Positions 37,245-46,900 of a stretch of DNA of 64,000 bases are shown piece after piece. The position numbers and the translations under genes are program-made. Each line of letters starts with the position of its first letter. The stretch's first letter is position 1. This DNA comes from an uncultured Veillonella sp. (GTDB taxonomy: Bacteria > Bacillota > Negativicutes > Veillonellales > Veillonellaceae): NCBI GenBank assembly GCA_902477915.1, contig CABSJA010000003.1:1-64000 (forward strand). The letters run 5' to 3'. The notes under the pieces are model-generated. The model saw only the letters and a list, made by a program, of their open reading frames with translations. It was not told the DNA's origin and did no database searches.

Positions 37245-37931
37245 TTAACGTAAAACAGCTAGTACGGTATCAATCATCGTTTTAATATCTTGTAAAAAAG
37301 AAAACTCTTTAATACTCTTTAAATTCCAAGCCATTTTGCCTGGTAAAACCTCATTGATATACACTTCATCAACATTTTTAGCATTTTGTAAAAGTTGATC
37401 TTCATCTTTATAAGCAATACTTGCAACACTTGTTACCCCTGCTGGTAATAACAAAGTTGCTTTCATTTCATTTGTGTAAGCCGCCACATAGCGAGGCACC
37501 TCTGGTCTTGTACCAACAAAGCTCATATCTCCTAATAGGATATTGATTAGCTGAGGCAATTCATCAAGACGACAGCTACGAAGCATATTGCCTACCTTTG
37601 TAACGCGCATATCATTTTGTGATGTCACCTGAGCACCTAATGATTCCGCATTTTTTACCATGGTACGAAATTTATAGATACCAAATGTACGACCATATTG
37701 CGTCACCCGAGTTTGGCGGAAGAAGACCTCCCCTTCGCTATCTCGTTTAATCATGATGGCTAACACCAAAAATACAGGACTTAATGCAATGAGCATACCA
37801 GCGGCTATAACACGGTCAAATATGCTTTTACAAAGAAGGCTTGTTCGTCTTTGATTCAATATTTCAAAATATGGACGCACCTCTTCACACTGTAATTCTT
37901 TTGGGAGATCGTGAAAGTTTTTTACTAGCAT
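37245..37931 (-). CDS. Initiating sugar-phosphate transferase (PglC/WbaP catalytic type)
   Basis: 228 residues with one N-terminal hydrophobic hairpin (VIAAGMLIALSPVFLVLAIMI) then VFFRQTRVTQYGRTFGIYKFRTMV, LDELPQLINILLGDMSFVGTRPEVP. This is the monotopic phosphoglycosyltransferase core without the extra membrane domain of WbaP/WcaJ. It would start the repeat unit on undecaprenyl phosphate. Overlaps the aminotransferase gene by seven bases. Confidence 0.92.
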   Translation of the reverse strand: MLVKNFHDLPKELQCEEVRPYFEILNQRRTSLLCKSIFDRVIAAGMLIALSPVFLVLAIMIKRDSEGEVFFRQTRVTQYGRTFGIYKFRTMVKNAESLGAQVTSQNDMRVTKVGNMLRSCRLDELPQLINILLGDMSFVGTRPEVPRYVAAYTNEMKATLLLPAGVTSVASIAYKDEDQLLQNAKNVDEVYINEVLPGKMAWNLKSIKEFSFLQDIKTMIDTVLAVLR

Positions 37932-39124
37932 TCCGTAATAATCCTTTTAAATGTTTCAATGATATATTGCACTTCTTCATCTGTTAACAATGTATGAAGA
38001 GGCAATGTGATTTCATTTTTAAACTGATTATATGCATTTGGATAATCATCAATAGTGAATCCTAAATTCTTGTAAGCCGTATGCATCGGAATTGGTTTGT
38101 AATGTACATTCGTTGCAATGCCAGCTTCAGCCATAGCTTCAATTACCTTGTTGCGATATTCAGCATCTCGACCATCTAGCCGTACTAAATATAAGTGTCC
38201 ACTACTTTGATGATCATCCGTATAGTGGTGTAATAATGTAACCGGTAAATCCTTAAACGCTGTATCATAGGCTTCGATGATTTCTTTACGACGTGCTAAC
38301 AGTTTTGGGTATCTTTCAAATTGAGCTAATCCAATAGCCGCCATAATATCGGTCATATTACATTTATAATAGGTGCCTTTAATATCATATTCCCAAGCGC
38401 CTGCTTTTGTTTTAGCAAGAGCATCCTTATCTTGACCATGCAAAGATAACAATTGGAATTGCTTATAAATAGCTTCATCATCAATACCATCTATGTGTCT
38501 CCATGTAGCACAGCCACCTTCAGCAGTTGTAAAATTCTTTACTGCATGGAAGGAAAAGCTACTAAAATCAGCTACATTACCTGTTGGTGTACCTTTATAT
38601 GAAGCCCCAAAGGAGTGTGCACAGTCCGCTACAATAGGAATATGTGCCAATGCTTTTTGAATATCATTAGATGGTGTAAAGAGAGATTTCTTTTCTTCTA
38701 CAATGGAACGCAAACGATCGTAGTCACAAGGAACCCCCGCAATATCTACAGGGATAATAGCTTTTGTTTTTGGCGTAATAGCACGAGCCACTGCATCGTA
38801 ATCCATTTCAAATGAATCTTTTTGGGTATCTACAAGAACTAGTGTAGCCCCCACATGAACAACAGGGCTTGCACTAGCTGTATAGGAATAAGCACTGGTA
38901 ATTACTTCATCGCCGGGGCCAATACCTAATACACGAAGAGACATCTCAAGCGCCGCGGTAGCAGAGTTTAAACAAACAGCTTTAGGTGTACCTAACTGTA
39001 CCGCAATCTTTTTCTCTAATTCTTTTGTGCGCGGACCAGTTGTAATCCAACCACTTTTTAAGGCTTCTACAACTTCATTGATTTCTAACTCTGTAATATC
39101 TGGAGGGGAAAAATTAATTTTCAT
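37925..39124 (-). CDS. DegT/DnrJ/EryC1-type sugar aminotransferase
   Basis: PLP-dependent aminotransferase of nucleotide sugars: SGWITTGPRTKELE, SATAALEMSL, ADCAHSFGASYKG and the PLP-lysine motif FSFHAVKNFTTAEGG. I chose the ATG at 39124 (399 residues), six bases after AGGTG; earlier GTG/ATG codons overlap that site. With the upstream-encoded dehydratase it probably makes a 4-amino-4,6-dideoxy sugar like that made by PglF-PglE. Confidence 0.92.
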   Translation of the reverse strand: MKINFSPPDITELEINEVVEALKSGWITTGPRTKELEKKIAVQLGTPKAVCLNSATAALEMSLRVLGIGPGDEVITSAYSYTASASPVVHVGATLVLVDTQKDSFEMDYDAVARAITPKTKAIIPVDIAGVPCDYDRLRSIVEEKKSLFTPSNDIQKALAHIPIVADCAHSFGASYKGTPTGNVADFSSFSFHAVKNFTTAEGGCATWRHIDGIDDEAIYKQFQLLSLHGQDKDALAKTKAGAWEYDIKGTYYKCNMTDIMAAIGLAQFERYPKLLARRKEIIEAYDTAFKDLPVTLLHHYTDDHQSSGHLYLVRLDGRDAEYRNKVIEAMAEAGIATNVHYKPIPMHTAYKNLGFTIDDYPNAYNQFKNEITLPLHTLLTDEEVQYIIETFKRIITEC

Positions 39125-39197
39125 ATACATCACCTCATGACTTTCTGTACCTTATGGATACGCTTGATTTATCAAATCAAATTTATATTAATTACTA

Positions 39198-39809
39198 CTA
39201 CGCATCAATTACGATGGACCCTAGTAGAGGAATACCAACTTGAGTTAGTCGTTTCTTAGCTTCTATTAAATCGTTAGGACTTGCTACTTCATTTTTAACA
39301 ACAAGCATAACGCCATCAGATTTTTCAGCTAATACAATAGCATCCGTAACATCTAATACAGGTGGTGTATCAATGATAACCACATCGTATTCATCGCGAA
39401 TATACTCCCAAATTGTAGACAACTTACTAGAATCTACTACTTCAGAAGGGTGCTCAACTATCTCGCCGGCAGTAAGCACATCTAAATGAGGAACTATATT
39501 ACGATGAATCGTTAAATCTTCATCCATAATAACTGCATTGGTGAGACCTTTATTTTGTACATTGAATGCTACATGCTGTACTGGATTACGTAAATTACCA
39601 TCTACCAAAAGAACTTTATTATTATTCTTTGATAGAGCTATTGCCGTATTCGCCGCTACCTCAGAGGTGCCTTCTCCACTTGTAGCCGCTGTAATACAAA
39701 TTATCTTACAATTATGTTGATTGCATACGTATTGTAAATTGCTGCGCAATGTACGATATGCCTCTACAAGCGGTGTATCACCACGTTCATTAGAAATTAG
39801 TCTTATCAT
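39198..39809 (-). CDS. CpsD/BY-kinase-like ATPase lacking the Walker A lysine
   Basis: 203-residue homologue of capsule tyrosine kinases (CpsD/CapB), usually the partner of the Wzz/CpsC protein encoded next to it. EAYRTLRSNLQY and Walker B VVIIDTPPVLDVTDA (142-157) are intact. In Walker A the usual GEGKST is GEGTSE (45-50), so the lysine is Thr48; in Walker A' LLVDGNLRNP has Asn72 for the second Asp. The C-terminus stops at LGSIVIDA without the tyrosine cluster. It probably cannot autophosphorylate, and may only bind CpsC. Confidence 0.85.
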   Translation of the reverse strand: MIRLISNERGDTPLVEAYRTLRSNLQYVCNQHNCKIICITAATSGEGTSEVAANTAIALSKNNNKVLLVDGNLRNPVQHVAFNVQNKGLTNAVIMDEDLTIHRNIVPHLDVLTAGEIVEHPSEVVDSSKLSTIWEYIRDEYDVVIIDTPPVLDVTDAIVLAEKSDGVMLVVKNEVASPNDLIEAKKRLTQVGIPLLGSIVIDA

Positions 39810-39810
39810 A

Positions 39811-41256
39811 TTAACCTCTCACTTTGCGCCATAATGCTACGATACGATTACTAGGTTCTTCATATTCCTTTTCTTCATGATTTGGAATGACACCTAAGTT
39901 TTCAATACCAAGAATCTCATTGATTTCTTGTACGGATTGAACCTTGCGATTACAGAAGAACTGACCCAATGTGTAAAGGCAACCAAGAATAAGTCCTAAA
40001 ATTGCAGAGCCTAATAAAACAAGTACTTTACGAGGAGCAATAGCTTTTTCTGGCAATGTAGGGGCATCTACGATTTGCACTTCATTTGGCACCATTACTT
40101 CTGCTACCTTAGCTTCTTCTAAGCGTTTTGATAGCATTTCGTAAATATCTTGTGCTACATCTACATCACGTTTGGCTTGAATATAACCACGTTCTTTTTC
40201 TGGTAAGTTTTTCATAGCCTCTTCGTTTTCTTTATCAAGTTCAGCTAATGTAGACTCTTTGCCTTGTGCTACGGCTAAAGCCGCTTCATTTCTGAATTTA
40301 TCGGCCAACAAACCTTGTTGAGCAGAATTGCTAGATGGTGCTTGTTGACTTGCAATAGCATTAATCTCAGCATTTAAACCACTTTTTGCTTCTTCAATTT
40401 GTTGGTTAAGTTCTTTCATCGCTGGATGCTCATCAGTATATTTGCCAACATAGGAAGCCCTACGAGATTCTAAATCGGCTAGTTGACCTTTATAAGCCTG
40501 AACAGTAGCACTATCAGCAATACTTTTACCCGCAGAACCCAATTGCTCATTAATACTGCCCAATGCTGCTTGCGCTGTTTCTAAATCAAGTTGATTTTGA
40601 GCTTTCTCACGATCGATAAGGGTAATCTTATCCGTTAAGCCCTTCATTTGATCTGCGGTGGAGTAAACCTTGTTATCCACTTGGAATTGTTGCAATTTCT
40701 TTTCTGCTTGCTCCAATTCTTCTTTTGCAGTTACTACGCGTTTTTGCAAGAACTCCCGTGTCGTCCGTTGCTCAACATGTGAAATGTCTGCTAAGCGATT
40801 CAAGAATGTATCAATTAATAATTGATTTGCCTCTTGTGCTTGCTCTGGACTTTTACCTGTGACACTCACTTGTAATAATTCAGTTTCTTTATATGGTTTT
40901 GTTTCGATACGCGTTTTAACAAACTCTTCGTATGTAGGTGCTTTACCTGTTCCCTCTGGATCCTCAATCGCTGAAATAACAGGTTCTACAACATTACGAC
41001 TCTTTAAGATTTCTGCATCTGTATTCATCAATTGGCGTGCCATAGAATCAGAATAACCATTAGCACTTGATAATACAGAATTACTTAAACCTTGAGATTG
41101 TTTAATGCGCAACATAGATGTAGATTGATAGGTAGATGGTGCTAACAGGCTATATGCACCACCTAATACAATACAAGCAACCGTTACATTGATAATTTTA
41201 CGGCGCCGTTTAACGAGGACTCTACCGACCTCTTTTAAATCAATAATTTGTTCCAC
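39811..41256 (-). CDS. Wzz/CpsC-type polysaccharide chain-length protein
   Basis: About 481-residue inner-membrane protein: N-terminal Wzz domain with a membrane segment (IINVTVACIVLGGAYSLL) and the PSTYQSTSMLRI motif, a long periplasmic coiled coil (about 170-380), and a C-terminal GNVR-like region, then a second membrane helix (VLLGSAILGLILGCLY) and short cytosolic tail. Controls polymer length and links polymerase to export. I chose GTG at 41256, behind AAGGGG; the longer frame starts in unrelated sequence. Confidence 0.88.
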   Translation of the reverse strand: MEQIIDLKEVGRVLVKRRRKIINVTVACIVLGGAYSLLAPSTYQSTSMLRIKQSQGLSNSVLSSANGYSDSMARQLMNTDAEILKSRNVVEPVISAIEDPEGTGKAPTYEEFVKTRIETKPYKETELLQVSVTGKSPEQAQEANQLLIDTFLNRLADISHVEQRTTREFLQKRVVTAKEELEQAEKKLQQFQVDNKVYSTADQMKGLTDKITLIDREKAQNQLDLETAQAALGSINEQLGSAGKSIADSATVQAYKGQLADLESRRASYVGKYTDEHPAMKELNQQIEEAKSGLNAEINAIASQQAPSSNSAQQGLLADKFRNEAALAVAQGKESTLAELDKENEEAMKNLPEKERGYIQAKRDVDVAQDIYEMLSKRLEEAKVAEVMVPNEVQIVDAPTLPEKAIAPRKVLVLLGSAILGLILGCLYTLGQFFCNRKVQSVQEINEILGIENLGVIPNHEEKEYEEPSNRIVALWRKVRG

Positions 41257-41376
41257 CCATATACCCCTTTCTGTGAAAGTATACAAACAACAGGGTCTCT
41301 CCCTTTTAGGAATATGTACTGTATATCTCCCTCTCACGTAGATTACAGTTTTAAATAAATGATTGTAACTAAATTG

Positions 41377-43203
41377 TTATACATTATGATTTGGATGATA
41401 TGTAGGAACAATATCTTGTAATACATTGATTACATCCAAATCAGATTTGCATGTTTCAAAGCGATCGATTTCACCACTTAACCATTCTTGGTCTACCTCT
41501 TCTAATGCAGCTTCAAAAATCTTCTTATGTGTAGTTGTGTTAGTGCCTTCTTCAGCAGTTAATAATTCTTCATATAGCTTTTCACCTGGACGTAAGCCAG
41601 TAAATTCAATGCGAATATCTTTATCAGGCTCATATCCAGAAAGACGAATCATATTCTTTGCTAAATCAACAATTTTCACTGGTTCACCCATATCTAATAA
41701 GAACACTTCACCACCATTCCCCATAGCACCAGCTTGTAAAACAAGTTGGCTTGCTTCTGGAATAGTCATAAAGTAACGAGTCATTTCGGGATCTGTAACA
41801 GTTACAGGGCCGCCAGCTTCAATTTGTTTACGGAATAATGGAATAACAGAACCGCGGCTACCAAGAACATTACCAAAGCGAACGGTAATAAACTTTGTAT
41901 CATACTTATGATTCATACCAAGTACAACCTTTTCTGCCACTCGCTTCGTAGCACCCATGACACTTGTTGGGTTTACCGCTTTGTCTGTGGAAATCATAAC
42001 AAACCGTTCAACACGATGTGCCCCTGCTACATCTGCTACATTACGAGTGCCATAAATATTATTTAACACCGCTGCAATCGGTTGGATTTCCATAAGTGGT
42101 ACATGTTTATGAGCTGCTGCATGGAATACTACATCTGGTTCATAATCGGTAAAGATTTGATCTAACTGATTTTTATCTCGAATATCAGCAATAATGGGAA
42201 CCAATGTACCTTCAGGCACAATGGAACGCAACTCTTGGTGAATAAGATAAATACTATTTTCACCATGACCTAGTAACAATAGTTTTTTAGGTCTTACCCG
42301 TAATACTTGACGACAAATTTCAGAGCCAATAGAACCACCTGCGCCCGTAACAAGAATGACTTTATCTTTCAAATATGGTTCTACTTTTGATGTGTCTAGA
42401 TGAATCTCATCACGTTCCAATAAATCTTCAATGGAAATAGGATGCAAATGAGATACTAAAACCTCATCATCTAATAATTGGTACATCCCAGGTAATGTGT
42501 TGATTTTACATTTTAGAGGTGAGCAGATTTCCATGATTTCTCGAATAACATCACGCTTTACCGATGGCATAGCAATGATAATTTCTTCAACCTTATATCT
42601 TGCTACAAGCATTGGAATATCTTCACGATTCCCTAAAATTCTAAAGCCATTCATAAGGCGGTTATGTTTGAACATATCATCATCTACAAAGCCAATGATT
42701 CGACGAGAGCGCTTATGATATCGCTCTATTTCACGAGCAATAGTTGCACCAGCATCACCAGCACCTATAATGAGTGTATTTACTTGGCCACTTTCACCAT
42801 CATCCCCACTGCTATAATGAAGCGCCACATAATGTAGCAACATGCGTCCCATACCTACTGCACCAGTTGTAAGGAACCAAGTAATAAAATAGATTGATCT
42901 TGGTAATGATTTACCAAATACAAACATAGAGGAGTAAAAGATTGCTGTACCTACTGTCGTAGCGACAAATACTGCCAATACCTCTCGCATCCCTGCATAA
43001 CGCCAAATACGCGTGTACAAATGCATAAGCAAGAACATCAACATATACGAAATCAGCAATATTGGCAATGCGTCTACCATTTGATCAATATATCGAGGTT
43101 CTATATAGCCATCAAATCTAATAAATAAACTAATGAAAGCAACAATAACAATCGTCGCAATATCGGCAATAAATAGTATGGCTGGTAATAAATATGAACG
43201 CAA
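41377..43203 (-). CDS. PglF/CapD-type membrane nucleotide-sugar 4,6-dehydratase
   Basis: 608 residues: four N-terminal membrane helices (about 1-125), a Rossmann CoA-binding-like domain (about 145-260) and a C-terminal SDR with VTGAGGSIGSEICRQ and STDKAVNPTSVMGATKR. As in PglF, Met replaces the usual catalytic Tyr in the VMGATKR motif. Converts UDP-GlcNAc to the 4-keto-6-deoxy sugar. Starts at TTG, behind AGGGGG with seven bases between. Confidence 0.92.
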   Translation of the reverse strand: MRSYLLPAILFIADIATIVIVAFISLFIRFDGYIEPRYIDQMVDALPILLISYMLMFLLMHLYTRIWRYAGMREVLAVFVATTVGTAIFYSSMFVFGKSLPRSIYFITWFLTTGAVGMGRMLLHYVALHYSSGDDGESGQVNTLIIGAGDAGATIAREIERYHKRSRRIIGFVDDDMFKHNRLMNGFRILGNREDIPMLVARYKVEEIIIAMPSVKRDVIREIMEICSPLKCKINTLPGMYQLLDDEVLVSHLHPISIEDLLERDEIHLDTSKVEPYLKDKVILVTGAGGSIGSEICRQVLRVRPKKLLLLGHGENSIYLIHQELRSIVPEGTLVPIIADIRDKNQLDQIFTDYEPDVVFHAAAHKHVPLMEIQPIAAVLNNIYGTRNVADVAGAHRVERFVMISTDKAVNPTSVMGATKRVAEKVVLGMNHKYDTKFITVRFGNVLGSRGSVIPLFRKQIEAGGPVTVTDPEMTRYFMTIPEASQLVLQAGAMGNGGEVFLLDMGEPVKIVDLAKNMIRLSGYEPDKDIRIEFTGLRPGEKLYEELLTAEEGTNTTTHKKIFEAALEEVDQEWLSGEIDRFETCKSDLDVINVLQDIVPTYHPNHNV

Positions 43204-43239
43204 AAGAACGCCCCCTTATATGTGAGATAAACCCTATCC

Positions 43240-43983
43240 TTAATCCTTACCGATACGTGATACCATGTATGCACCAGTCAAAATTGGAGCAATATCACGA
43301 GCAAAGTTAATACGACTATTTTTAGTCAAGTAAAGAACATCCCCTTCTCGCATAATATAGTTTTCGGACATATCTCCAGTTTGTAACATGCGATTTAAAT
43401 TAATAGGAATTGGTTTTTCAGGATTGTCTTGATGAATTAAGTAAATTTTCTTTTTAGCTGTATCCCAGTTAAAGCTACCAGCAGCACCAATCGCATCAAT
43501 AACAGTACTAGACTTAGTCAATGTATAAGCACCAGGCTTATTAATCTCACCGAATACGTACACCCGAACTCCTCCGAGTTTTGTAACATTTACAGTAATA
43601 TCCGGATTAATAATGTACCGAGATAAACCTTGCTGCAATTGGGCGGTAAACTCATCGACGGTTAAACCATCTGCTTTTACTGGTCCCACCATAGGGAATG
43701 ATACATATCCGTCAGGACGCACAGTATACATAATATCGTTACCATTACGTGTACCAAGATCTGCTTGTTGTACAACTTGAATAGTTAGTTCATCACCTTG
43801 TCGTAGACGATACTCTTTATCAGAGCTCACAACAGATGCACTCGTTTCAAGTGGTGCATGCCCCTCTGATTGTAATATTTTAGAATCGTAAGACTGTTCA
43901 GCTGTTACATTAACAGGTGCAGCCATGGATGTTGTTGTGACACATAAGAATGCGGCCATCATCATATACTGTTTTTTATTCAT
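43240..43983 (-). CDS. Wza-like polysaccharide export protein
   Basis: 247-residue exported protein: signal peptide with MMAAFLCVTTTSMA and probable cleavage around residue 21, then the poly-export domain YRLRQGDELTIQV ... VRPDGYVSFPMVGPV, and SLBB-type GGVRVYVFGEINKPGAYTL. A C-terminal amphipathic segment (DIAPILTGAYMVSRI) could help form an outer-membrane pore. No lipobox cysteine at the usual place. First gene of the capsule operon; AGAGG precedes the ATG. It implies an outer membrane. Confidence 0.9.
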   Translation of the reverse strand: MNKKQYMMMAAFLCVTTTSMAAPVNVTAEQSYDSKILQSEGHAPLETSASVVSSDKEYRLRQGDELTIQVVQQADLGTRNGNDIMYTVRPDGYVSFPMVGPVKADGLTVDEFTAQLQQGLSRYIINPDITVNVTKLGGVRVYVFGEINKPGAYTLTKSSTVIDAIGAAGSFNWDTAKKKIYLIHQDNPEKPIPINLNRMLQTGDMSENYIMREGDVLYLTKNSRINFARDIAPILTGAYMVSRIGKD

Positions 43984-44320
43984 ATTTTACCTCTTTGATT
44001 TACATTCAACTCACTCAATACATCACTTATTTTCTAAGATTATTAATCCTAAAAAATCGGTTAAGTCATTTTATCATTATTTTAAATTTTCTTCCATAAA
44101 CGCAGACCATTCTGAGCTAACTTCATCAAAACTTTAAGAAGGAATCCCGTAAATATAAGGTTTTCACCATCTATTCATGGGTATTTTTTTACTCACTTCA
44201 CTCACATTTCACCCGATTTTTTCATTTATTTTCGATAAATAAATTAAATATATATAAACTCAATTCACCATCGCTTCACAAAATCATCAAAATCTCATCA
44301 AATTTATTGATGAAACAAAA
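43984..44320 (-). promoter_or_regulatory. Leader/promoter region of the capsule operon
   Basis: No gene. Must contain the promoter of the 18-kb operon, as the liv terminator lies just upstream. A possible extended -10 TGATAAAAT is at 44068-44076 on the minus strand; no good -35. The 9-mer TTCACCATC occurs twice (44163-44171, 44264-44272) and related TCA-rich words recur (44100-44320). No JUMPstart element was found. Confidence 0.4.
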
Positions 44321-44364
44321 AAATAAGGTGTATATACTAGCTTTCTAGTATATACACCTTATTT
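44321..44364. terminator. Terminator after livF
   Basis: 20-bp perfect stem AAATAAGGTGTATATACTAG / its complement at 44345-44364, CTTT loop, with A and T runs on both sides; starts 38 bases after livF. Confidence 0.93.
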
Positions 44365-44401
44365 AAAATTTTAGATAAGTACTACTGACTTAAGGTATTA
44401 A

Positions 44402-45112
44402 TTATTCAACACGACCGCCTAAATATGCTTCCATAACGCGAGGATCATGACGTACTTCATCAGCTGGACCAGATAATACCATTTTACCTGTTTCCAATAC
44501 ATACGCGTAATCAGCAATTTTCAATGCTTGTCGTACATTTTGTTCTACCAAAAGAACAGTAGTTCCTTCAGCACTAATTTCTTTGATAGTTTCAAAGATT
44601 TCATTTACTACTAATGGTGCAAGACCCATTGATGGTTCATCCAATAGTAAGAGCTTTGGACGTGCCATAAGTGCACGACCAATAGCTAACATTTGCTGTT
44701 GACCACCAGATAGAGTACCACCTAATTGGTAACTACGTTCGTCAAGGATTGGGAAGCGTTTAAATACTTTTTTAATATCTGCTTCAATCTCATTATCGTT
44801 ACGGATATAAGCACCCATTTCTAGGTTTTCATAAACGCTCATATCTTGAAGAATTTGACGACCTTCAGGAACTAAGGAAATACCACCATGTACAATTTGA
44901 TGTGTTTTATGGCCAGTAATATCTTGGCCTTCAAATAATACTTTACCAGATGTTGGTTTTACAAGCCCCATGATGGTTTTCATAGTTGTAGATTTACCGG
45001 CACCATTGGCACCAATCAAAGATACAATAGAGCCTTGAGGCACTTCTAAACTAATATCTTTTAAGGCTGTAATATGTCCATAACCAGCCACGATGTTTTC
45101 TAGCTTTAACAT
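44402..45112 (-). CDS. livF: LivF, branched-chain amino-acid ABC transporter ATPase
   Basis: 236-residue ATPase with Walker A IGANGAGKST, signature LSGGQQQMLAIGRALMARP, Walker B LLLDEPSMGLAP and the LivF-type EQNVRQAL switch. Energises import with LivG. Begins one base after livG; last gene before the strong terminator. Confidence 0.95.
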   Translation of the reverse strand: MLKLENIVAGYGHITALKDISLEVPQGSIVSLIGANGAGKSTTMKTIMGLVKPTSGKVLFEGQDITGHKTHQIVHGGISLVPEGRQILQDMSVYENLEMGAYIRNDNEIEADIKKVFKRFPILDERSYQLGGTLSGGQQQMLAIGRALMARPKLLLLDEPSMGLAPLVVNEIFETIKEISAEGTTVLLVEQNVRQALKIADYAYVLETGKMVLSGPADEVRHDPRVMEAYLGGRVE

Positions 45113-45113
45113 A

Positions 45114-45875
45114 TTACGCCTCCTCTTTACCTAAGTAAGCTTCAATTACAGCCTCATTATTTTGAATTTCTTGAGGTGTACCTTCAGCAATCTTTTTACC
45201 AAAGTTGAATACTACCAAACGATCACAAATATTCATCATCAATTCCATAGCATGTTCAATTACGACAACAGTAATACCAAGATCGCGAATCTTACCAATC
45301 AATTGGCGCAATGCTTCTGTTTCACTATCGTTCATACCTGCTGCTGGCTCATCGAGCAAAATTAATTGAGGATGCGTTGCCAAAGCACGTGCAATTTCAA
45401 GGCGACGTTGTTTACCATATGGCAAAGATGTAGCTACCTCTTCAGCATCTTCTTCAAGACCTACTAGCTTTAAGAACTCATAAGCAATGCCACGACAACG
45501 TTCTTCTTCAATGCGTTGGCGTTTAGTTCTTAAGAAACTAGCAATGAAACCAGAACCTGTTCGGCAATGCATACCTGTTAAAACGGTTTCCAAAGCTGTC
45601 ATATTGCCAAAGAGACGAATATTTTGGAATGTACGAGCTATACCCATTTCAACTGTTCTATGTGGTTTAATGCCTACAACAGACATACCATCAAATACGA
45701 TTTCACCAGAACTTACAGGGAATACACCTGTAATCAAGTTAAAGAGTGTAGTCTTACCAGCACCGTTTGGACCAATAACACCAAATACTTCGCCTTGTTT
45801 TACGCCAAAGGATATACCGGTGAGAGCTGCAACGCCACCAAAGCTTTTACTTACGTCATTTAATTCTAATAGCAT
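45114..45875 (-). CDS. livG: LivG, branched-chain amino-acid ABC transporter ATPase
   Basis: 253-residue ATPase: Walker A GPNGAGKTT, the LivG-type ARTFQNIRLFGNMTALE stretch, signature YGKQRRLEIARALA and Walker B LLDEPAAGMNDSE. Paired with LivF in the importer. Its signature is degenerate at the first positions (LPYGKQ), which is usual for LivG. Confidence 0.95.
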   Translation of the reverse strand: MLLELNDVSKSFGGVAALTGISFGVKQGEVFGVIGPNGAGKTTLFNLITGVFPVSSGEIVFDGMSVVGIKPHRTVEMGIARTFQNIRLFGNMTALETVLTGMHCRTGSGFIASFLRTKRQRIEEERCRGIAYEFLKLVGLEEDAEEVATSLPYGKQRRLEIARALATHPQLILLDEPAAGMNDSETEALRQLIGKIRDLGITVVVIEHAMELMMNICDRLVVFNFGKKIAEGTPQEIQNNEAVIEAYLGKEEA

Positions 45876-45886
45876 TCAGTTCCCTC

Positions 45887-46900
45887 CTATCCTTGTTTTT
45901 CTTCTTGTTGTTTACGTTTATACGCTTCAAAACGTTCTGTTAATACTTGTGATTCAGGAATATATGGAGCTTTTTTAAAGCCTAATTTACGGCTAATTTT
46001 ATCTACCATAGATTCTGTTAAAATACCATCTGGGCGAACTGCCATCAAGATAACAAGCAATGCACCGTAGATGATGTCCCGATAATCGGATAAGAAGCGC
46101 AATACTTCTGGCAATAATGTAAGAATAAAGGAGCCTAATACGGAACCCCATACAACATTAGAACCACCAAATACAGGGAATAATAAGATTTGTACTACCT
46201 TATGGTAGCTAAAGTCTGTAGGATTGATAAAGTTTGTAATATGAGCATACAAACCACCGCCAATACCAGCGATGAAAGCACCAATGATAAAGGCCATCAT
46301 CTTGTAGTATACAACGTTAATACCCATTAATTCTGCTGCATGATCATCAGCCTTAATCGCTGCAAAGGCACGACCAACGCGGCTATTATTAATGCGTACA
46401 CAGAAGGCAATAATCAATACTAAGATTGCCAATAGGATAATGATAGCCATTAAGTTGCCCCATGCAACAGCATCAATACCCATCAAACCATCGATATCAA
46501 GTTCATAGGCTAAGTTTGTTAATTCTTGAGGAATGGATGGAATACCAGAAAGGCCTAATGCACCATTAGTAATATCCAAGTTCAAGAAAATAACACGCAC
46601 CACCTCGCCAAAACCAAGAGTAGCAATGGCAAGATATAAACCGCGAAGACGTGTTGTTGGTAAACCGATAATAACGGCTACAAGACTGGCAACTAGGCCA
46701 CCAATGATAATGCCTACAACGATAGGCAAATCAGCTTTCAAAGAAAGGATAGCGCCTACGTATGCACCAACGCTCATAAAGCCAGCAGCCCCTAAAGAAA
46801 GCTGACCACTTGCAAGTGTAAAGTAAATAGAGATACCCATGATGGCATTGATGATGAAGAACATCACGATCTGTAGATAATACGGGTTCAATAAATCCAT
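45887..46900 (-). CDS. livM: LivM, branched-chain amino-acid permease
   Basis: 337-residue membrane permease with about nine hydrophobic segments; GLPTTRLRGLYLAIATLGFGEV and SRVGRAFAAIKADDHAAELMGINV are conserved LivM motifs. C-terminal tail is charged and cytosolic. ATG overlaps the livH stop (TAATG). Confidence 0.95.
   Translation of the reverse strand: MDLLNPYYLQIVMFFIINAIMGISIYFTLASGQLSLGAAGFMSVGAYVGAILSLKADLPIVVGIIIGGLVASLVAVIIGLPTTRLRGLYLAIATLGFGEVVRVIFLNLDITNGALGLSGIPSIPQELTNLAYELDIDGLMGIDAVAWGNLMAIIILLAILVLIIAFCVRINNSRVGRAFAAIKADDHAAELMGINVVYYKMMAFIIGAFIAGIGGGLYAHITNFINPTDFSYHKVVQILLFPVFGGSNVVWGSVLGSFILTLLPEVLRFLSDYRDIIYGALLVILMAVRPDGILTESMVDKISRKLGFKKAPYIPESQVLTERFEAYKRKQQEEKQG

Noticed and set aside
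43984..44320. JUMPstart/ops element expected before capsule operons of Gram-negatives
   Set aside because: No sequence close to the GGCGGTAG ops core was found.
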